Assembly: GCA_021234155.1 (NCBI GenBank)
Contig: JAJEKV010000006.1
Coordinates: forward strand, 9,637,003-9,701,002
Direction of reading: 5' to 3'
Source of the DNA: Isoetes taiwanensis
Taxonomy: Eukaryota; Streptophyta; Lycopodiopsida; Isoetales; Isoetaceae
DNA length: 64,000 nucleotides
The notes under the pieces were generated by a model that searched no databases, had not been told where the DNA came from, and worked only from the letters and a program-made list of their open reading frames with translations. Of the stretch, positions 44,884 through 56,558 are shown piece after piece; the first letter of the stretch is position 1; the number at the start of each line of letters is the position of its first letter. The position numbers were made by a program, and so were the translations under genes.

Positions 44884-46332
44884 ATGGTAACCAAAAATAC
44901 CGTGCTTCTAGACATAAATGAAACAACTGTGATGACATTACCAGTTAATGCAGCAAATGCTAATAAGCATAATGATTTCACCTGGAAAAAAGTTAATGGT
45001 TCTCAAAGGAGAATCCTTAAGAATAGGTTGGAGAAGGAGAAGTTAAAGCGAAATCAGGGCCTTCATATTTCTGCAACAACTTCAAATAAAAGTGCTTTGA
45101 CAGGAATATATAAAAAGCCTGCAGAAATAAAGGTGATACAGAAATATGGTGAATTTATTGGAAAAGGGAAAGCTCCCATGGATCAGTCAGCAACATCAAT
45201 AGAAGAACTACATTCAACTCTGGACAGAATTATTCAAGATGCAAGAATTTTGAATAATTCCAAACTATCAACAAATTTGGATCTTGACAAAAGCAGTAAG
45301 AGAGATCCATTAATTAGGGAAAGCCATACTAAAAAATCTCAACTCCTGGTTACTCCACCAATTCAGGAGAAACAAGTAGAGAAACATGTGGAAATCTCTA
45401 ACTCTCAGCAAAACAAAAGAGTAGCAGTGGATAAATGCCTAAATTCTTCATCAACTCTACCTCAACCCGACCTGGTCAACTTTGACAAGCAAGCTCCATT
45501 GGTGACTTCAAATAAACTTGACCAAGAAAATATGGTTCTCTGCTCCAATCAATTTCAGGTACTTGCAGATTTTAATACTAACCATGATGATCAATTGTTG
45601 TCTACTGGAAATCCTGACATCCCTGCTTCACTCCATGCTTCTCTCTCAATTATTCATAATGATGTTCCCTTATCCCCCCATCCTCCATGTTCATATCCAC
45701 CAACTCATCCTCAACCTCTGATAGATTTTGAAATATCCCCTTTCCTTGTGAACCAGAAGAGACAATCCATTTCAGCAGATATTGAGCAACAAATGGCCAT
45801 TCTTCAAGAGGGGTTAGTTTGTATGAATTCAACTCAAATTGACTCTCAGATTTATGATGTGGGAAAGGTTGACTGCTACTCGGGCTGTCCTTCAGAGAAT
45901 GCAATGGTTTTAGATACTCCAGATCGAGAACAACTCCAAATTGTTCATGAAACTCCTCCAAGTCTCAGTCCCGAGATCTGCATCAACTCTCACAGTTCTC
46001 CTATGGATGATCAATTGCTCAAGCAAGTACCTTTTCATAATTCAGCTAAGAAATGCTTGTTTGATAACTCAGTGAATAGAATGTTTGAGTTTATTCCAGG
46101 GGGTGCTCCTGATAGTGAGGTTGAGATAGATCTAGATTCTAATAAAGAAAATCTAGAGAAAAATATATGGGGAGATGATGAGCTCTTGAGAGATTTTTTT
46201 TTTAAGACTAAGCCTCATTCCAAAACTTTATTAAAAAGGGTGGATGCTAACACCCCAGCCAATAATACAAGAAGCAAAAAATCTAAACAGAGCTATAAAA
46301 GGGCTGGTAAAAATTTAGGGAGATCTAAATAA
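44884..46332 (+). CDS. LINE ORF1-like protein (C-terminal part)
   Basis: 482 residues, open throughout, with an in-frame stop just upstream of the ATG. It is hydrophilic and Ser/Asn/Gln-rich, with a basic segment at about 40-60 (RRILKNRLEKEKLKRNQ) and a basic end (NNTRSKKSKQSYKRAGK). Plant L1 ORF1 proteins usually begin with a nucleic-acid-binding domain and a CCHC knuckle. Neither is seen here, so this may be only the linker region between ORF1 and the endonuclease. The position just before the endonuclease supports the LINE assignment. Confidence 0.6.
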   Translation: MVTKNTVLLDINETTVMTLPVNAANANKHNDFTWKKVNGSQRRILKNRLEKEKLKRNQGLHISATTSNKSALTGIYKKPAEIKVIQKYGEFIGKGKAPMDQSATSIEELHSTLDRIIQDARILNNSKLSTNLDLDKSSKRDPLIRESHTKKSQLLVTPPIQEKQVEKHVEISNSQQNKRVAVDKCLNSSSTLPQPDLVNFDKQAPLVTSNKLDQENMVLCSNQFQVLADFNTNHDDQLLSTGNPDIPASLHASLSIIHNDVPLSPHPPCSYPPTHPQPLIDFEISPFLVNQKRQSISADIEQQMAILQEGLVCMNSTQIDSQIYDVGKVDCYSGCPSENAMVLDTPDREQLQIVHETPPSLSPEICINSHSSPMDDQLLKQVPFHNSAKKCLFDNSVNRMFEFIPGGAPDSEVEIDLDSNKENLEKNIWGDDELLRDFFFKTKPHSKTLLKRVDANTPANNTRSKKSKQSYKRAGKNLGRSK

Positions 46333-46365
46333 GTTTCCTCTTTCTATTTCCTCTCTTGTCTAAAA

Positions 46366-47532
46366 ATGAAGATAGTTAGTTGGAATTTAAGAGGTATCAA
46401 AGGTCCCCTAAAGAGAAGGAGAGCAATTTCCCAAATAAGACAGTATGATGCAGATATTATCATGCTCCAGGAACTCAAGCTTCCTAAATTTGAAGCTTCC
46501 AATCTGAGAGACTGGATTTATCCAAGCTCCTCATCAATCTGGATTGAAGCAAATGGTACTAGAGGAGGGATGGCCATTATATGGAAAAACCTGCAGCATA
46601 TCTCTTTCTGCAATAGTTCTTCTAAAATGTGGCAGGCTATCACTTTCTCTGTGAACAATATTTCCTTTGGAGTCATAAATGTGTATGCCTCCACTTGTCC
46701 AAAGGAGAGAGAGAATCTTTGGCCTAGTATTAGTTCTTGGATCATAAACAGCTCCAATGTTGACTGGATTCTAGCAGGAGATTTTAATAACACCCCTACT
46801 TGGGATATGAAGTTGGGAAATAAAATCAACATGTCTATGGCAGAGACTCTCGTATACATTCCTTCTTCTACCTCTATTTATACATGGTCCAATAAACAAA
46901 AAAATCTTGATAGAGTTTACTGTGCTCTAGATAGATTTTATGTCTCAAATCCAAACTCTGATTTTTGGGACAACTGCTATGTCACAAGTGATGAAGGTAC
47001 TTCCATCTCGGACCATCAGCCTCAATTTCTTTGTACTAAGCACCTGCTTAATCCTCCAAGAGAGAGAAATATTCCTTTCAAATTTAATTGTTCTCTCCTA
47101 CAAAGCACTACTTTCCAAAAGGAGTTCTCTGATTTCTACATGTCTCTTGATTCCATGGTGCCTAATTTATCCATGAAGAATTTCTATCTCAAAATAAAAA
47201 GGGCTAAAGATTGGATAAAGGCTTGGACAAAAAATAAAAACAAGGCAAAGTTTCAAGAGAAGGAAACTCTTTTGCATAAGATGAAAGATGTGAGGTCTCT
47301 GCTTCAAATTGATCCTTATAATTCTAGTCTTCATATTGCAGAGGAATTAATTGAGAGGCACCTTAAATGCATTGAGGAAAAGGAGGCCAGATTTTCTGCA
47401 ATTAAATGCAAAATTAAATATAATAGTGAAATAGACTATGGGAGCTCTAAATTCTTCTTTAGAGTGGCTAAGTGCAGACTGCTCAAGAATTATATAAATC
47501 GACTCTGGCACTACTCTCAGCTCGAATCATGA
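46366..47532 (+). CDS. LINE ORF2 N-terminus: apurinic-type endonuclease
   Basis: MKIVSWNLRGIKG opens the protein, as in L1-type endonucleases. LQELK (metal-binding Glu), INVYAS, LAGDFNNTP (Asp and Asn) and ISDHQP (catalytic Asp-His) follow in the expected order, so all main active-site residues are present. The enzyme nicks target DNA to prime reverse transcription. The C-terminal 150 residues are the linker to the reverse transcriptase. The frame ends at 47532. A 19-bp tandem duplication about 65 bp further on (47599-47636) is among the lesions that separate it from the downstream RT frame. Confidence 0.85.
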   Translation: MKIVSWNLRGIKGPLKRRRAISQIRQYDADIIMLQELKLPKFEASNLRDWIYPSSSSIWIEANGTRGGMAIIWKNLQHISFCNSSSKMWQAITFSVNNISFGVINVYASTCPKERENLWPSISSWIINSSNVDWILAGDFNNTPTWDMKLGNKINMSMAETLVYIPSSTSIYTWSNKQKNLDRVYCALDRFYVSNPNSDFWDNCYVTSDEGTSISDHQPQFLCTKHLLNPPRERNIPFKFNCSLLQSTTFQKEFSDFYMSLDSMVPNLSMKNFYLKIKRAKDWIKAWTKNKNKAKFQEKETLLHKMKDVRSLLQIDPYNSSLHIAEELIERHLKCIEEKEARFSAIKCKIKYNSEIDYGSSKFFFRVAKCRLLKNYINRLWHYSQLES

Positions 47533-47539
47533 GATCAAA

Positions 47540-49021
47540 AATTATTTTTATGACAGCTATTCATCTCTTTTCAAGGGCAATGATCTCTCAGCTGCTGATA
47601 TTATAAACAGAGATAAATATTATAAACAGAGATAAATTTTTTGCTAGACTGAACACTATTCTTCCTAATCCTATTGATTTTATGGATATTTCCTTAACTA
47701 CTATTCCTGGGGAGGAGGAAATTTATAAAACCTTATTGAGCTTCTCAAAGAACAAATCTCCTGGTCCTGATGGATTTCCCACAGAATTTTATGCTCAATT
47801 TTGGGACATTATGAAATCTGACATTATTGGCCTTGTGCACGGGTTTTAGAATTCTAACCATTTACACTCTTCTATTTCTGCTGGTTTCATTACTTTAGTG
47901 CCAAAGGTTGATAATCCTACATCCTTAAATGAATGGAGGCCAATCTCTCTGACCAATTCTTCATACAAACTCTGTGCCAAAATTATTGCAAGAAGAATTC
48001 AGGCTTATCTGCAGAAAAATATAAGTGTCAATCAATCTGCCATTTTGCCAAATAGGTTTATTCTAGACAACTATATTAGTGTTATGGAAGGCTTACATTG
48101 GAATAGAATCTCCCATCAATCTTGCATTCTGCTTAAGTTAGATTTTAAGAGAGCTTTTGACTCTGTAAGTTGGGATTTCATTGATATTGCTCTTAAAAAG
48201 ATGGGTTTTCATACCAAGATCATATCTCTTATTCATGGTTTAAATTCTATGTCCAACTCTGCTGTCTTGATCAATGGATCTCCCTCAAATTTCTTCCCTT
48301 TGGCAAAAGGTGTCAGACAAGGTTGCCCTTTAGCCCCTTATCTTTTTTCTCATTGTTGTTGAAATGCTCACGAGATGTGTTCTTCATTTGCAAAATTCTG
48401 GACTGTTTACTGGTTTATCTCTTCCTAATAATTTGGATATGCTTACAATTTCACAGTATGAAATATCAATATCTTCCTAGATCTCATTAAGGAATTCTTT
48501 GCAGCATCGGGTGTCCATCTTAATCTTGATAAAAGTAAGATCATAGGGGATGTCTCCCAGACTTATATTTGTGACATTCCTGTGCTGAATCCCAATCAAG
48601 CTTCCAAATTATTAGGTATGCCTCTCTCTCAGTCCTAATTTAAAAGGTCTATGGGATCCTATCCTCCAAAGAATCAAGAAGAAATTGAATAATTATAGGA
48701 ACTGTCTAACATTTGCTGGTAGGACAATCATAGCAAATTCAGTTCTAGCTTCCTCACATGTGTACTTCCCCTCTGCACTTATTGCTCCTAAGTCAATTTA
48801 TTCTGATTTGGAGAAGATTATTCGAAATTTCATCTGGAATGGCTCTCATCTTGTTAACTGGAATTCTGTCTCTAGGCCTAAAAATTTGGGAGGGCTTGGA
48901 TGCAAAAATCTTCACCTCCAGGCTTGTTCTGTGATAGGAAAATATATCTGGAGAACTATCATGGGAAACAATTCTCCAGCCTCCCAATTCATTGAGTTCT
49001 GGCTTAACTGCTCTTATCCCA
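47540..49021 (+). pseudogene. LINE reverse transcriptase, broken and 3'-truncated
   Basis: Recognisable blocks are KNKSPGPDGFPTEFYAQFW, PKVDNPTSLNEWRPISL, the motif-A block LLKLDFKRAFDSVSWDF and GVRQGCPLAPYLF. The FADD box is missing: between PYLF and the later region the sequence is out of frame and shortened near 48440-48480. Downstream are AGRTIIANSVL and GGLGCKNLHLQ. The zinc-binding C-terminus is absent because the element ends at 49021. Several stops and frameshifts make it non-functional. Confidence 0.85.
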
Positions 49022-50468
49022 CTACAAGAGGATAGCCCATTAGCGTAAAAAAAACATCATTTAAAATCTAAAAAAGTATCCTATGATGTTAATAATGCTA
49101 TTGAGGGCACGATGATACTATCCCTGACGAAAATTATAGCACCCGTAGCGTCATGCATAGTATCAAAATTAATGTCAATAATTATATCAGTATTGTCGTC
49201 TTTCTCTCCTTGTGTCGCCACCTAGATTACCTCCCTAAGATGTTTATCGTATGTGTACATGGTATGTACATAATAAACATATCTCCACATCCCACAATGC
49301 TAGAGCTCTGCTCTAACTTAGCTAAACTATAACCGTGGTAGTTCTTTCAAACAAACCCATTGCCTATGTACCTTTATGATGTGGCTTCGCCACCTATTTC
49401 CCAAATGGACAGGGGCCGACTTTATGTTGGACTTGTATATGCTGCCTATAATTTGATAGGGTCTCTACTTATTTCAACCATTCCTTTAGTGCCTGATGGT
49501 ACTTTAACCCCGTACATAACCTATGATTTCCCCCACGGGATTATGCCATAATTCCGAAGGCTATTACCTCACATGCAGAGCTTTTCTAAAGGCTTCTTTT
49601 GCTAAGGATCCTTTGTGTTCTATACCACCCATGCGTAGTCACCATTAACCTAATTTCTTAAGTTAGCGTGTCAACTTCAACTTTTGATTATTTCAAATGT
49701 TGTTGCCTTTGGCTCCCTCATAATGAAGCGGAGGCACTTAAACCTCCTGCTGTCTTAATAGGAAAACCCAATGTTTCGATCTTCGTTAGTAATTGCCATA
49801 ACATTATCCGGTTCCTTACACTCTTAAGACTTTCAAAGTCATAACCTCTAAGGGGTCTATGCCTCAAGGCAACGGATCCTCCAGCTTCTATTTCAGTACC
49901 TATAACTCGTCGACTATATGGACTACTGGTCTATATAATCTTAACCCTTCTGATCAATACACCTCGTCTTGATTCTATCACGACTTAGAGTTCCTATGTA
50001 TTGCCTCTTCTCGGTTACCCCAGAATCCCCAAAGTCATCGTACTCCTTCTTTTCTCCATCAGGGGGACGCGATATTTTTATACATCTTTTCATTCCCAAA
50101 ACCAAATAAATGCTCTCAGCTTATAACAATTAAGTAATTCATTGGTATCTAGAACCTTTGAGTGGCTAAGCTCTCATTATCGTTTATTCCAACACCGTTC
50201 CAACCATCCTCGGGATGTTTTTGAATGTAACGTCACCGTATATGCTAGACTTACTCTAGCTATTCTCACTAATTTAAACTTTTCTCATCTTCCTTAGTAC
50301 GACGTATCTAAGATAGTCAACTCCAACCATTGGGATAACTTGAATGCTTATCTCTGGTAAAGCATACCTAACCCAATATCTTCGTATATAAGCATATCAT
50401 TACGCTCATTCTTTAAACCTTGTCAAGTAATATTTCCCTCGCCTTGTACGAATATTCTACTATCTTTT
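49022..50468. other. putative EnSpm-type terminus, then unassigned sequence
   Basis: 49022 starts CACTACAAGAGGATAGCCCA, which resembles the common plant EnSpm terminal sequence CACTACAAGAAA. It cuts the LINE coding sequence. I could not find the matching right end. The remaining 1.4 kb has no recognised gene and may be decayed retrotransposon sequence that CACTA copy 2 later entered. Confidence 0.4.
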
Positions 50469-50489
50469 AATCACTACCACCCCAATTCT

Positions 50490-51260
50490 GGGACCACACC
50501 TAAAAACAACAGTAACAAAAAGACCACATGTCGTTGTTCCAAAAAATCTACATGTGGTTATGTGGAGGTGTGGTTTATTAAGGAGGCGGTGTAGTTTTTT
50601 CTATGGAGCTATAGTTTTTTTTTTTTGAAGGTGTGGTCTTTTTTTGAGGTGTCGTTTTTTTAAAAGAAGTGTTGCTTATTTTTTTGAGGGGGTGTTGTTT
50701 TTAAGAAGGTGTTGTTTTTTGAGGTGTAGTTTATAACTAGGTGTAGTTTTTAAGTAGTCGTTTTTTATGGAAGTATAGTTTTTTGAAGTGTGGTTTATAC
50801 GGAGGTATAGTTTTTAAGTGGTTGTTTTTTAAGGAAGTATGGTTTTCTAAAGTGGTATGATTTTTTTTAATCGAGGTGTTGTTTTTGAGGTGTCGCTTTA
50901 TAAGTGGGTGTAGTTTTTAAATAGCTGTTTTTAAAGAAGTATGGTTTTTGAAGTGTGGTTTATAAGCGGGTGTAGTTTTTTAAGTGGTCGTTTTTAATGA
51001 AGTATGGTTTTCCAAGTGGTGTAGTTTATAACCAGGTGTAGTTTTAAGAAGCTATTTTTAAGGAAGTATGATTTTTTGGTGTGGTTTATAACTAGGTATA
51101 GTTTTTACGTAGCTATTTTTAAAGTAAGTATGGTTTTTGAGGTGTGGTTTTTAAGTAGGTGTAGTTTTTAAGTGGTCGCTTTTTTACGTATGTGATTTTC
51201 TGAAGTGGCGTAGTTTTTACGCATCTATTTCTTCAGAAAGTATGTTTTTTTTTAGGTTAT
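50490..51260 (+). repeat. left subterminal repeat array of CACTA copy 2
   Basis: The same tgtggtttataa / gtagtttttaag units as copy 1, in the same order, lacking the 195-bp insertion seen there. Confidence 0.8.
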
Positions 51261-51369
51261 TTCTTAAGCAAAGCACCACCACTTGGAATATTGTTTGTGT
51301 GCTCAACTTTGGGAATGTATCGTATTGTTTTACATTCGTGAAAAATAACTTCAACGGTTAGATCCAACT

Positions 51370-52600
51370 ACTACAAGAGAATGAGCATTTTTTGTCAGAA
51401 AAATCGTCAGACTGTCTAGAGAGATTTTTGTCTGACGTACAGGCCGAGAGCGTACTGACGATTACTATTTTGATGCTTTTCCTAACGATACTACGCCGCT
51501 ATATATCGTCACATAAATCGCCGTAAGCCTTCGGCAAAGTTAAGCCATATTAATCGCCGTAATATACGCCAAATATGCATCGCCGTAAAAGCATCGATTT
51601 TGCGCCGAATAACCGCTTAATAACCGCCGAAAATGCGCCGATATAACGCCGATATATCATCGATTTTTTTATACAAACTATTCGCCGATATTGCATCAGA
51701 CTAATGTGCTTTTCTAGGCGCTATTACAATTTCAGTTATAACATTTCATTGAACAAAGATATTTTAGATGAAATTTGATGTTTCACAAAGCTCCCGGATT
51801 TGTCTAATGATGTATTATTTAATTAAGCTTGATTTAGTTCCTGGAGGGGGGGGTTTAATTTCCATCCCCTAGCTAGTATTGTAGGTTTGAGCTAACGCTG
51901 ACCCGATATTTATACGCTTATGGGACACTTAAGAATCTACCCAATAGACTTACAATACTATATTCATACAAAGAATTTGACAATTTTATAATCTTGCTAG
52001 AGTTCCTGTGATAGCTCTGGGACAATGTGGCATCTCTAGAGACATAGAATTTGTTATGTGCATGCAATGTCTTTGTATTTTATGGTTTAGTAAAAATACT
52101 TGTAGGGCATACCGGAAATAAGTTAGGGCTTAATTGCCCCCTAGATTTGCTAGATGGATACTATGCCGGAGCCGATTTGCTTGGTTGCATGGTCTAAAGA
52201 TCGTGGTCTTAATTTAATACTATGGCTTTTAAAAGGTTGGTAAGACCTTCAAAATTTTATAATGGTTGAAAACCTATCTTTATCTACCTTGAAAATTGGC
52301 CCCGTAGTTGACATCGAAAATGGCATATTGCATGTAAAGAATGCAATATGTGGAAATTTGATGCCTTGGACATTTTGCGCATAGCCCTAGAGCTGTTGGT
52401 GTAGGTAACGTTACCAGGACTCTAACCTGACTTTAAAAGAGATGTCGCGTGGATGGGGTTAACTTTTACTTTCTAGTTCATGTCTCCATGCATGGACCTG
52501 ACCGTGCATAAAACCGTGGTTCTCAAACGAGGAGAATCCACCAAATGGTGCCGCATAGCCGGTATTGCTTGTGGAGATTTTCAGTAAACCGGAAGGGCTC
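51370..52600. mobile_element. EnSpm-like sequence inside CACTA copy 2
   Basis: Just after gatccaac, where copy 1 enters its minisatellite, copy 2 reads TACTACAAGAGAATGAGCA. This again resembles a plant EnSpm end. It is followed by about 300 bp dense in atcgccgtaa and cgccgatata words typical of subterminal repeats. Shared sequence resumes near 52600. The right end is not identifiable, so the insertion may be partial or rearranged. Confidence 0.45.
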
Positions 52601-52614
52601 TAATGTTCCACGCT

Positions 52615-52710
52615 GGCTCTAATGTGCCACCTAGGCTCCAACATGCCAAGGTGGCTCAAACATGCCACCTAGGCTCCGAAATGCCACGTTGGCTCTAGCG
52701 TGCCACCTAA
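52615..52710 (+). repeat. remnant of the 19-bp minisatellite in CACTA copy 2
   Basis: About five monomers of the same two types as the long array at 7371-8720 (aacatgccaaggtggctca, gccacctaggctcc). Confidence 0.85.
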
Positions 52711-53364
52711 GGTGCACCTAGTTATCTATAAAAACAACCACGTTTCGACCTCTAAAACGTAGACCCTATGTGGTGCTAGGTTATTGTAGGATTTACGCTT
52801 ATGGAGATCGAGTTTTGGTCGCTTGCACTTGGGACATGGTCGAGAAGTTGCGCTTGAAGACGCGAAAAGCAATAGGAACTGACGGACATGGGTTTGGATC
52901 TATTTTCCTCCCATTGTGGCAATTAGAAATCAAGAGCTAATTGTATACAGATTGTCTTGAATAGAAGCGCTCAAAAGAGTTGGAATTATTGACCTTGTCA
53001 TAATTTCTAATGCATTCTAAAAACTTTACTCATGTGGCTTGTCTTCCTCTTCCATGGCCACTAAATCATTGTGGGATACGCGTATATAAGGTGACACTTC
53101 TCAGGTGTGTTAGTTCATATGCATGCTTTTATATGGATATGGTGGTTAGAACCTCCAGGTTGTTTAAGAATAGAATAGAACAGAATAGATTTTTTATCGT
53201 CCACGGAGACAAATTGGCCTATGGGACCCAAACAAAAAGAGAGCAGCAAGCGCATTACTGTCAGGATTTAATTAAGGCAACCAATCTTTATCCAAATGTA
53301 TGCAAAAAGGCATCAATTACATGAGGATCCCTGAAGCAAAATGAGGTAGTTGCACTCAGATCTG

Positions 53365-53760
53365 AATATCTCGAGCTGCCTTGATCTCGTTCAAATGATT
53401 TTTGGAGGAACAACCAGCGAAAAGTTGTAGTGAAATGTATGAAAAAATTTGGCTCAATTTGGATCTGAAATGTCTGAGAAAATTGAGTTCAAAGTTGGAG
53501 GAAAATTTGGCCAGTGCACTACCCTGGAACAAAACAATGTCTGCACACTCAAATGATGATATCTCGAGTTTAAAACCGAACAATTTTGCATGATTTTTAA
53601 AAGACTATCAGAGAAAAGTTGTAGGAACATGTGGGAAAAAACTTTGCCTAATTTGGAACTGGGATAATGGAGAAAAACGAGTTTAAATTGGATCCAAAAT
53701 TTTGTCAGTGAACTGTCACAGAAAATCAGCAAGTAGTTTTTTTGCATAACTTCAACTGAC
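53365..53760. repeat. tandem duplication of about 197 bp in CACTA copy 2
   Basis: Two diverged units begin gatatctcgag (about 53365 and 53562) and share gaaaagttgtag, a run around gaaaaaa(a/c)ttt and a gccagtg/gtcagtg block. They lie in a block (about 52975-53850) absent from copy 1. Confidence 0.7.
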
Positions 53761-56319
53761 ACAGGTTTGAATATGTCCTAACATGATGTTGACCCTCCAC
53801 CCACAGTCAAACACAAGAAGCCAACTTGAAACTATGCTCAAGTTGGGGTTAGAACCTCCAGATCACTTAAGGGGATCAATTTATACAAGAAAAATTCAAT
53901 AGGATAGCTCAAAAGTTCATATGTTCATACCTTTCCCATTTCTAGAAAATGGTAGCAGTACTCAGATCGAGGTGGCATGCGGAGATAAATTGATTCTTGA
54001 TTATTGATTACTGACACTGATAGAGAAAAGTTGTTGGAAAGCAATGGTGAAAACTTTGGCCAATTCTTAGCTCAGATCTGTGAGATATTCGAGTTCAAAG
54101 CTCGGTTACAAAAATTGGTCAATGAAAGCCAAACTAAATGAGGATTTTGAGTTGCTAATGGAGTTTTGAGAAATTCAAAAGCTGAGGTGTGCCAAAAAGA
54201 AGTTGTGATATGGGGCAAGTGGTCAAATTTGTGCACTAATTTGCAAAACACAGTCAAGAATAGTCTCAAACAACATGCAAATGTCTGCAATATGAGTTTG
54301 GACTAGTTTATTTTGAAAATTTTGAAGCATACAAGTACGAATGGTTGCTATGAGAGATTGCAAAATTTGTTCTTTTGCAAAAAATTATGGAAGATGACAT
54401 GGCATGTGTATGGTGAGGTGGTAAAGATGAGTCTTTGAGGTGGCAAAAGATGAACGGGTGGAAAAACAAAGAATTTGCCTTAGAGAACTTAAAAAAAAAA
54501 AAAAAAAAAAACATATTTCTCCATGGTGACATGGCATTCCTTTGGATAGTGTGCTATGTGTCATGATGATTAAGCATTTATGCACTTTAGATAGAAAAAT
54601 GACTAGGTCAATTAAAAGAAAAGGGAGATTTCTTTAGTGTAATAAGTAGGTAATAATGGCAAGCAAGGTGATGTGGCACTGGAAATGATGAGGTGCCATA
54701 AGAGAGAGAAACCAAACTTCTTTCTTTTTGAAAATGTGACTTTTACAAAAGTTATAGGTGATGACATGGCATGAGCATGCGAGATGGCAACTATGAGTGA
54801 CATGGCAAAAGATGAAGGGATAGAAAATGAAGAATTTGCCTCGGCAATTTGCAACTTGTTAGAGAAAGCATATTCACCATTATGACATGTCATTTTTTTG
54901 GAAGATGTGGCACGCCACATTATATGATAACACATAAAAGCCTCCTATTCTTGCAATGGTTGCATTGTAGAGAGCTCGAGAATTGGATATGATATTTGTC
55001 AAGATTTGCAAGATTATTGAATTGATGGGTGGATACATGTTATCCCGCAGCGCGGAAGCTAGTGTTGAGCTATCCTAGAAAATCATTCATTGGAAGTCAC
55101 GGGGGCCAAATTGCTCTATCGCCAAAAAGATCTGAGCCCTCCATCCCGATCTTACACCGTTGATGTGGAATTTTTCCGCTTGCACATCACAATTTTTGGG
55201 TCCACATCACAACTATGTCTAAAACATGTTTCTTAACAACATATTTATATTACGGGAAGTGATATAAAACAAAGACTATACTCTATACTGAACAAGACAT
55301 TTGTTATAAGACCATCCCTTTGTAATCGTTAATGCCACAAAACATGGTTGAAAAACCCAACTAAACCATTTAACATGAACATAAGCTAACAACGTCTATA
55401 TTTAAAAGAAAAGGAACGGCTAAGATGATTCCTAAATAAATGGTCAAGATTGAGATCTTCGTCCTCGCATTCCATTGGTCGAATTTGAACTATTATTGTT
55501 TATTATTGTTTGTTTCAGGATTTTACGTAGCGTAAGCTTTTGCCGAAATTCATGCCTCCATCTGGCGTCGGATCCGGTATACCCCGGCTCCATTCCCATT
55601 CCCCCTTTGCTCCATTGCTCCATTGCCGGATAACATCCACTGCGCTTTCATCTCCATTCTTATGCTCTTGTCGCCATAGCCATTCGGTCGGAATCATTTA
55701 AATGGGGATTTGAAGTTGGGTTCAGATCTACATCGAAAGCGTCGAGGGTAAAACTTCGAGATTTTGAAAGCGGGCAGCTAGGGCAATGCAGCCAGCCTTT
55801 TGAAGGGGACGGGATGGAGAGGCAAAACTTGGTTCATAGGCCGGAGTTGTCCATTCTTTGGAGGCAAAATGGCTATGGCGAAGTCTGCCCGACCTTACAG
55901 TTGGCTTACATTCTCGCCTAAATCTTCACGAATCAAGCTCAAATCTATTGGGTTGCACCCGGGTTTCTCTGTAACCTTTTGCTCTGTTTTACCTTTCTCT
56001 CGAAGGAACACAACCCATTACTCTTTCGCATGTGTTTTGTCAAGCAAAAGCTTTTACGTTTGAATCTGAACCAGACTCGATCGGAAAAGAAATTCTCGCC
56101 AGCAGCAATTCATCACGAGCATTAAATGGAACCCAAAAGCCACCGTACGCTGCGTCGATTCAACGCCATGAGGTAATTCCAAATGACCATACGAGATGAA
56201 TAAAAAGAGGGTACTCAACTCCAGCTCGGTGAAGAAGACTCGCCTTTGCTAGTGCTTTTAGGGCAGGGAAAAGTAAAAGGAAATGAGATAATATTCTGGT
56301 CAAGACATTGAAGGTGGGC

Positions 56320-56328
56320 TATAAATAG
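56320..56328 (+). promoter_or_regulatory. TATA-box-like sequence in the CACTA copy 2 payload
   Basis: TATAAATAG matches the plant TATA consensus. It lies about 102 bp upstream of an ATG in a good context, inside GC-richer sequence. It could be the promoter of a captured gene fragment. Confidence 0.4.
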
Positions 56329-56429
56329 TCGCCCATCTCCACTTCGCCTCCATCTTCAGTCCAAACGTTTCAAAAACAGGGGAAGAAGTGTTCAAGAGCT
56401 TGGCCAAAGGAAAACTCCACTCTGGAAAA

Positions 56430-56558
56430 ATGGCTTCTCCGCATGAGGCGAGGCCTGGTTGCAGAGGCCATAGGCAACCGAGCTTTGGCGGATCCAGCTT
56501 CAGGGTTTTTGTTCGCATTGGAAGCTCGCTGCGGTCTGTCTCCTCACCTTCTTCGTGA
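56430..56558 (+). CDS. short frame downstream of the TATA-like box, 42 residues
   Basis: MASPHEARPGCRGHRQPSFG, then a Ser-rich end and TGA. The start context aaaATGGCT is typical of plant genes. It could be a captured first exon. There is no recognisable domain, and the length alone gives little support. Confidence 0.25.
   Translation: MASPHEARPGCRGHRQPSFGGSSFRVFVRIGSSLRSVSSPSS

Larger units (their letters stand above)
44884..49021 (+). mobile_element. L1-type LINE with ORF1, endonuclease and broken reverse transcriptase
   Basis: This is the best preserved LINE in the window. ORF1-like and endonuclease frames are open and 33 bp apart. The reverse transcriptase is broken, and the element stops short of its zinc-binding domain and tail at 49021, where sequence resembling an EnSpm terminus (CACTACAAGAGG) begins. 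No poly(A) tail or target duplication was found, and the 5' edge is not defined. Confidence 0.85.
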
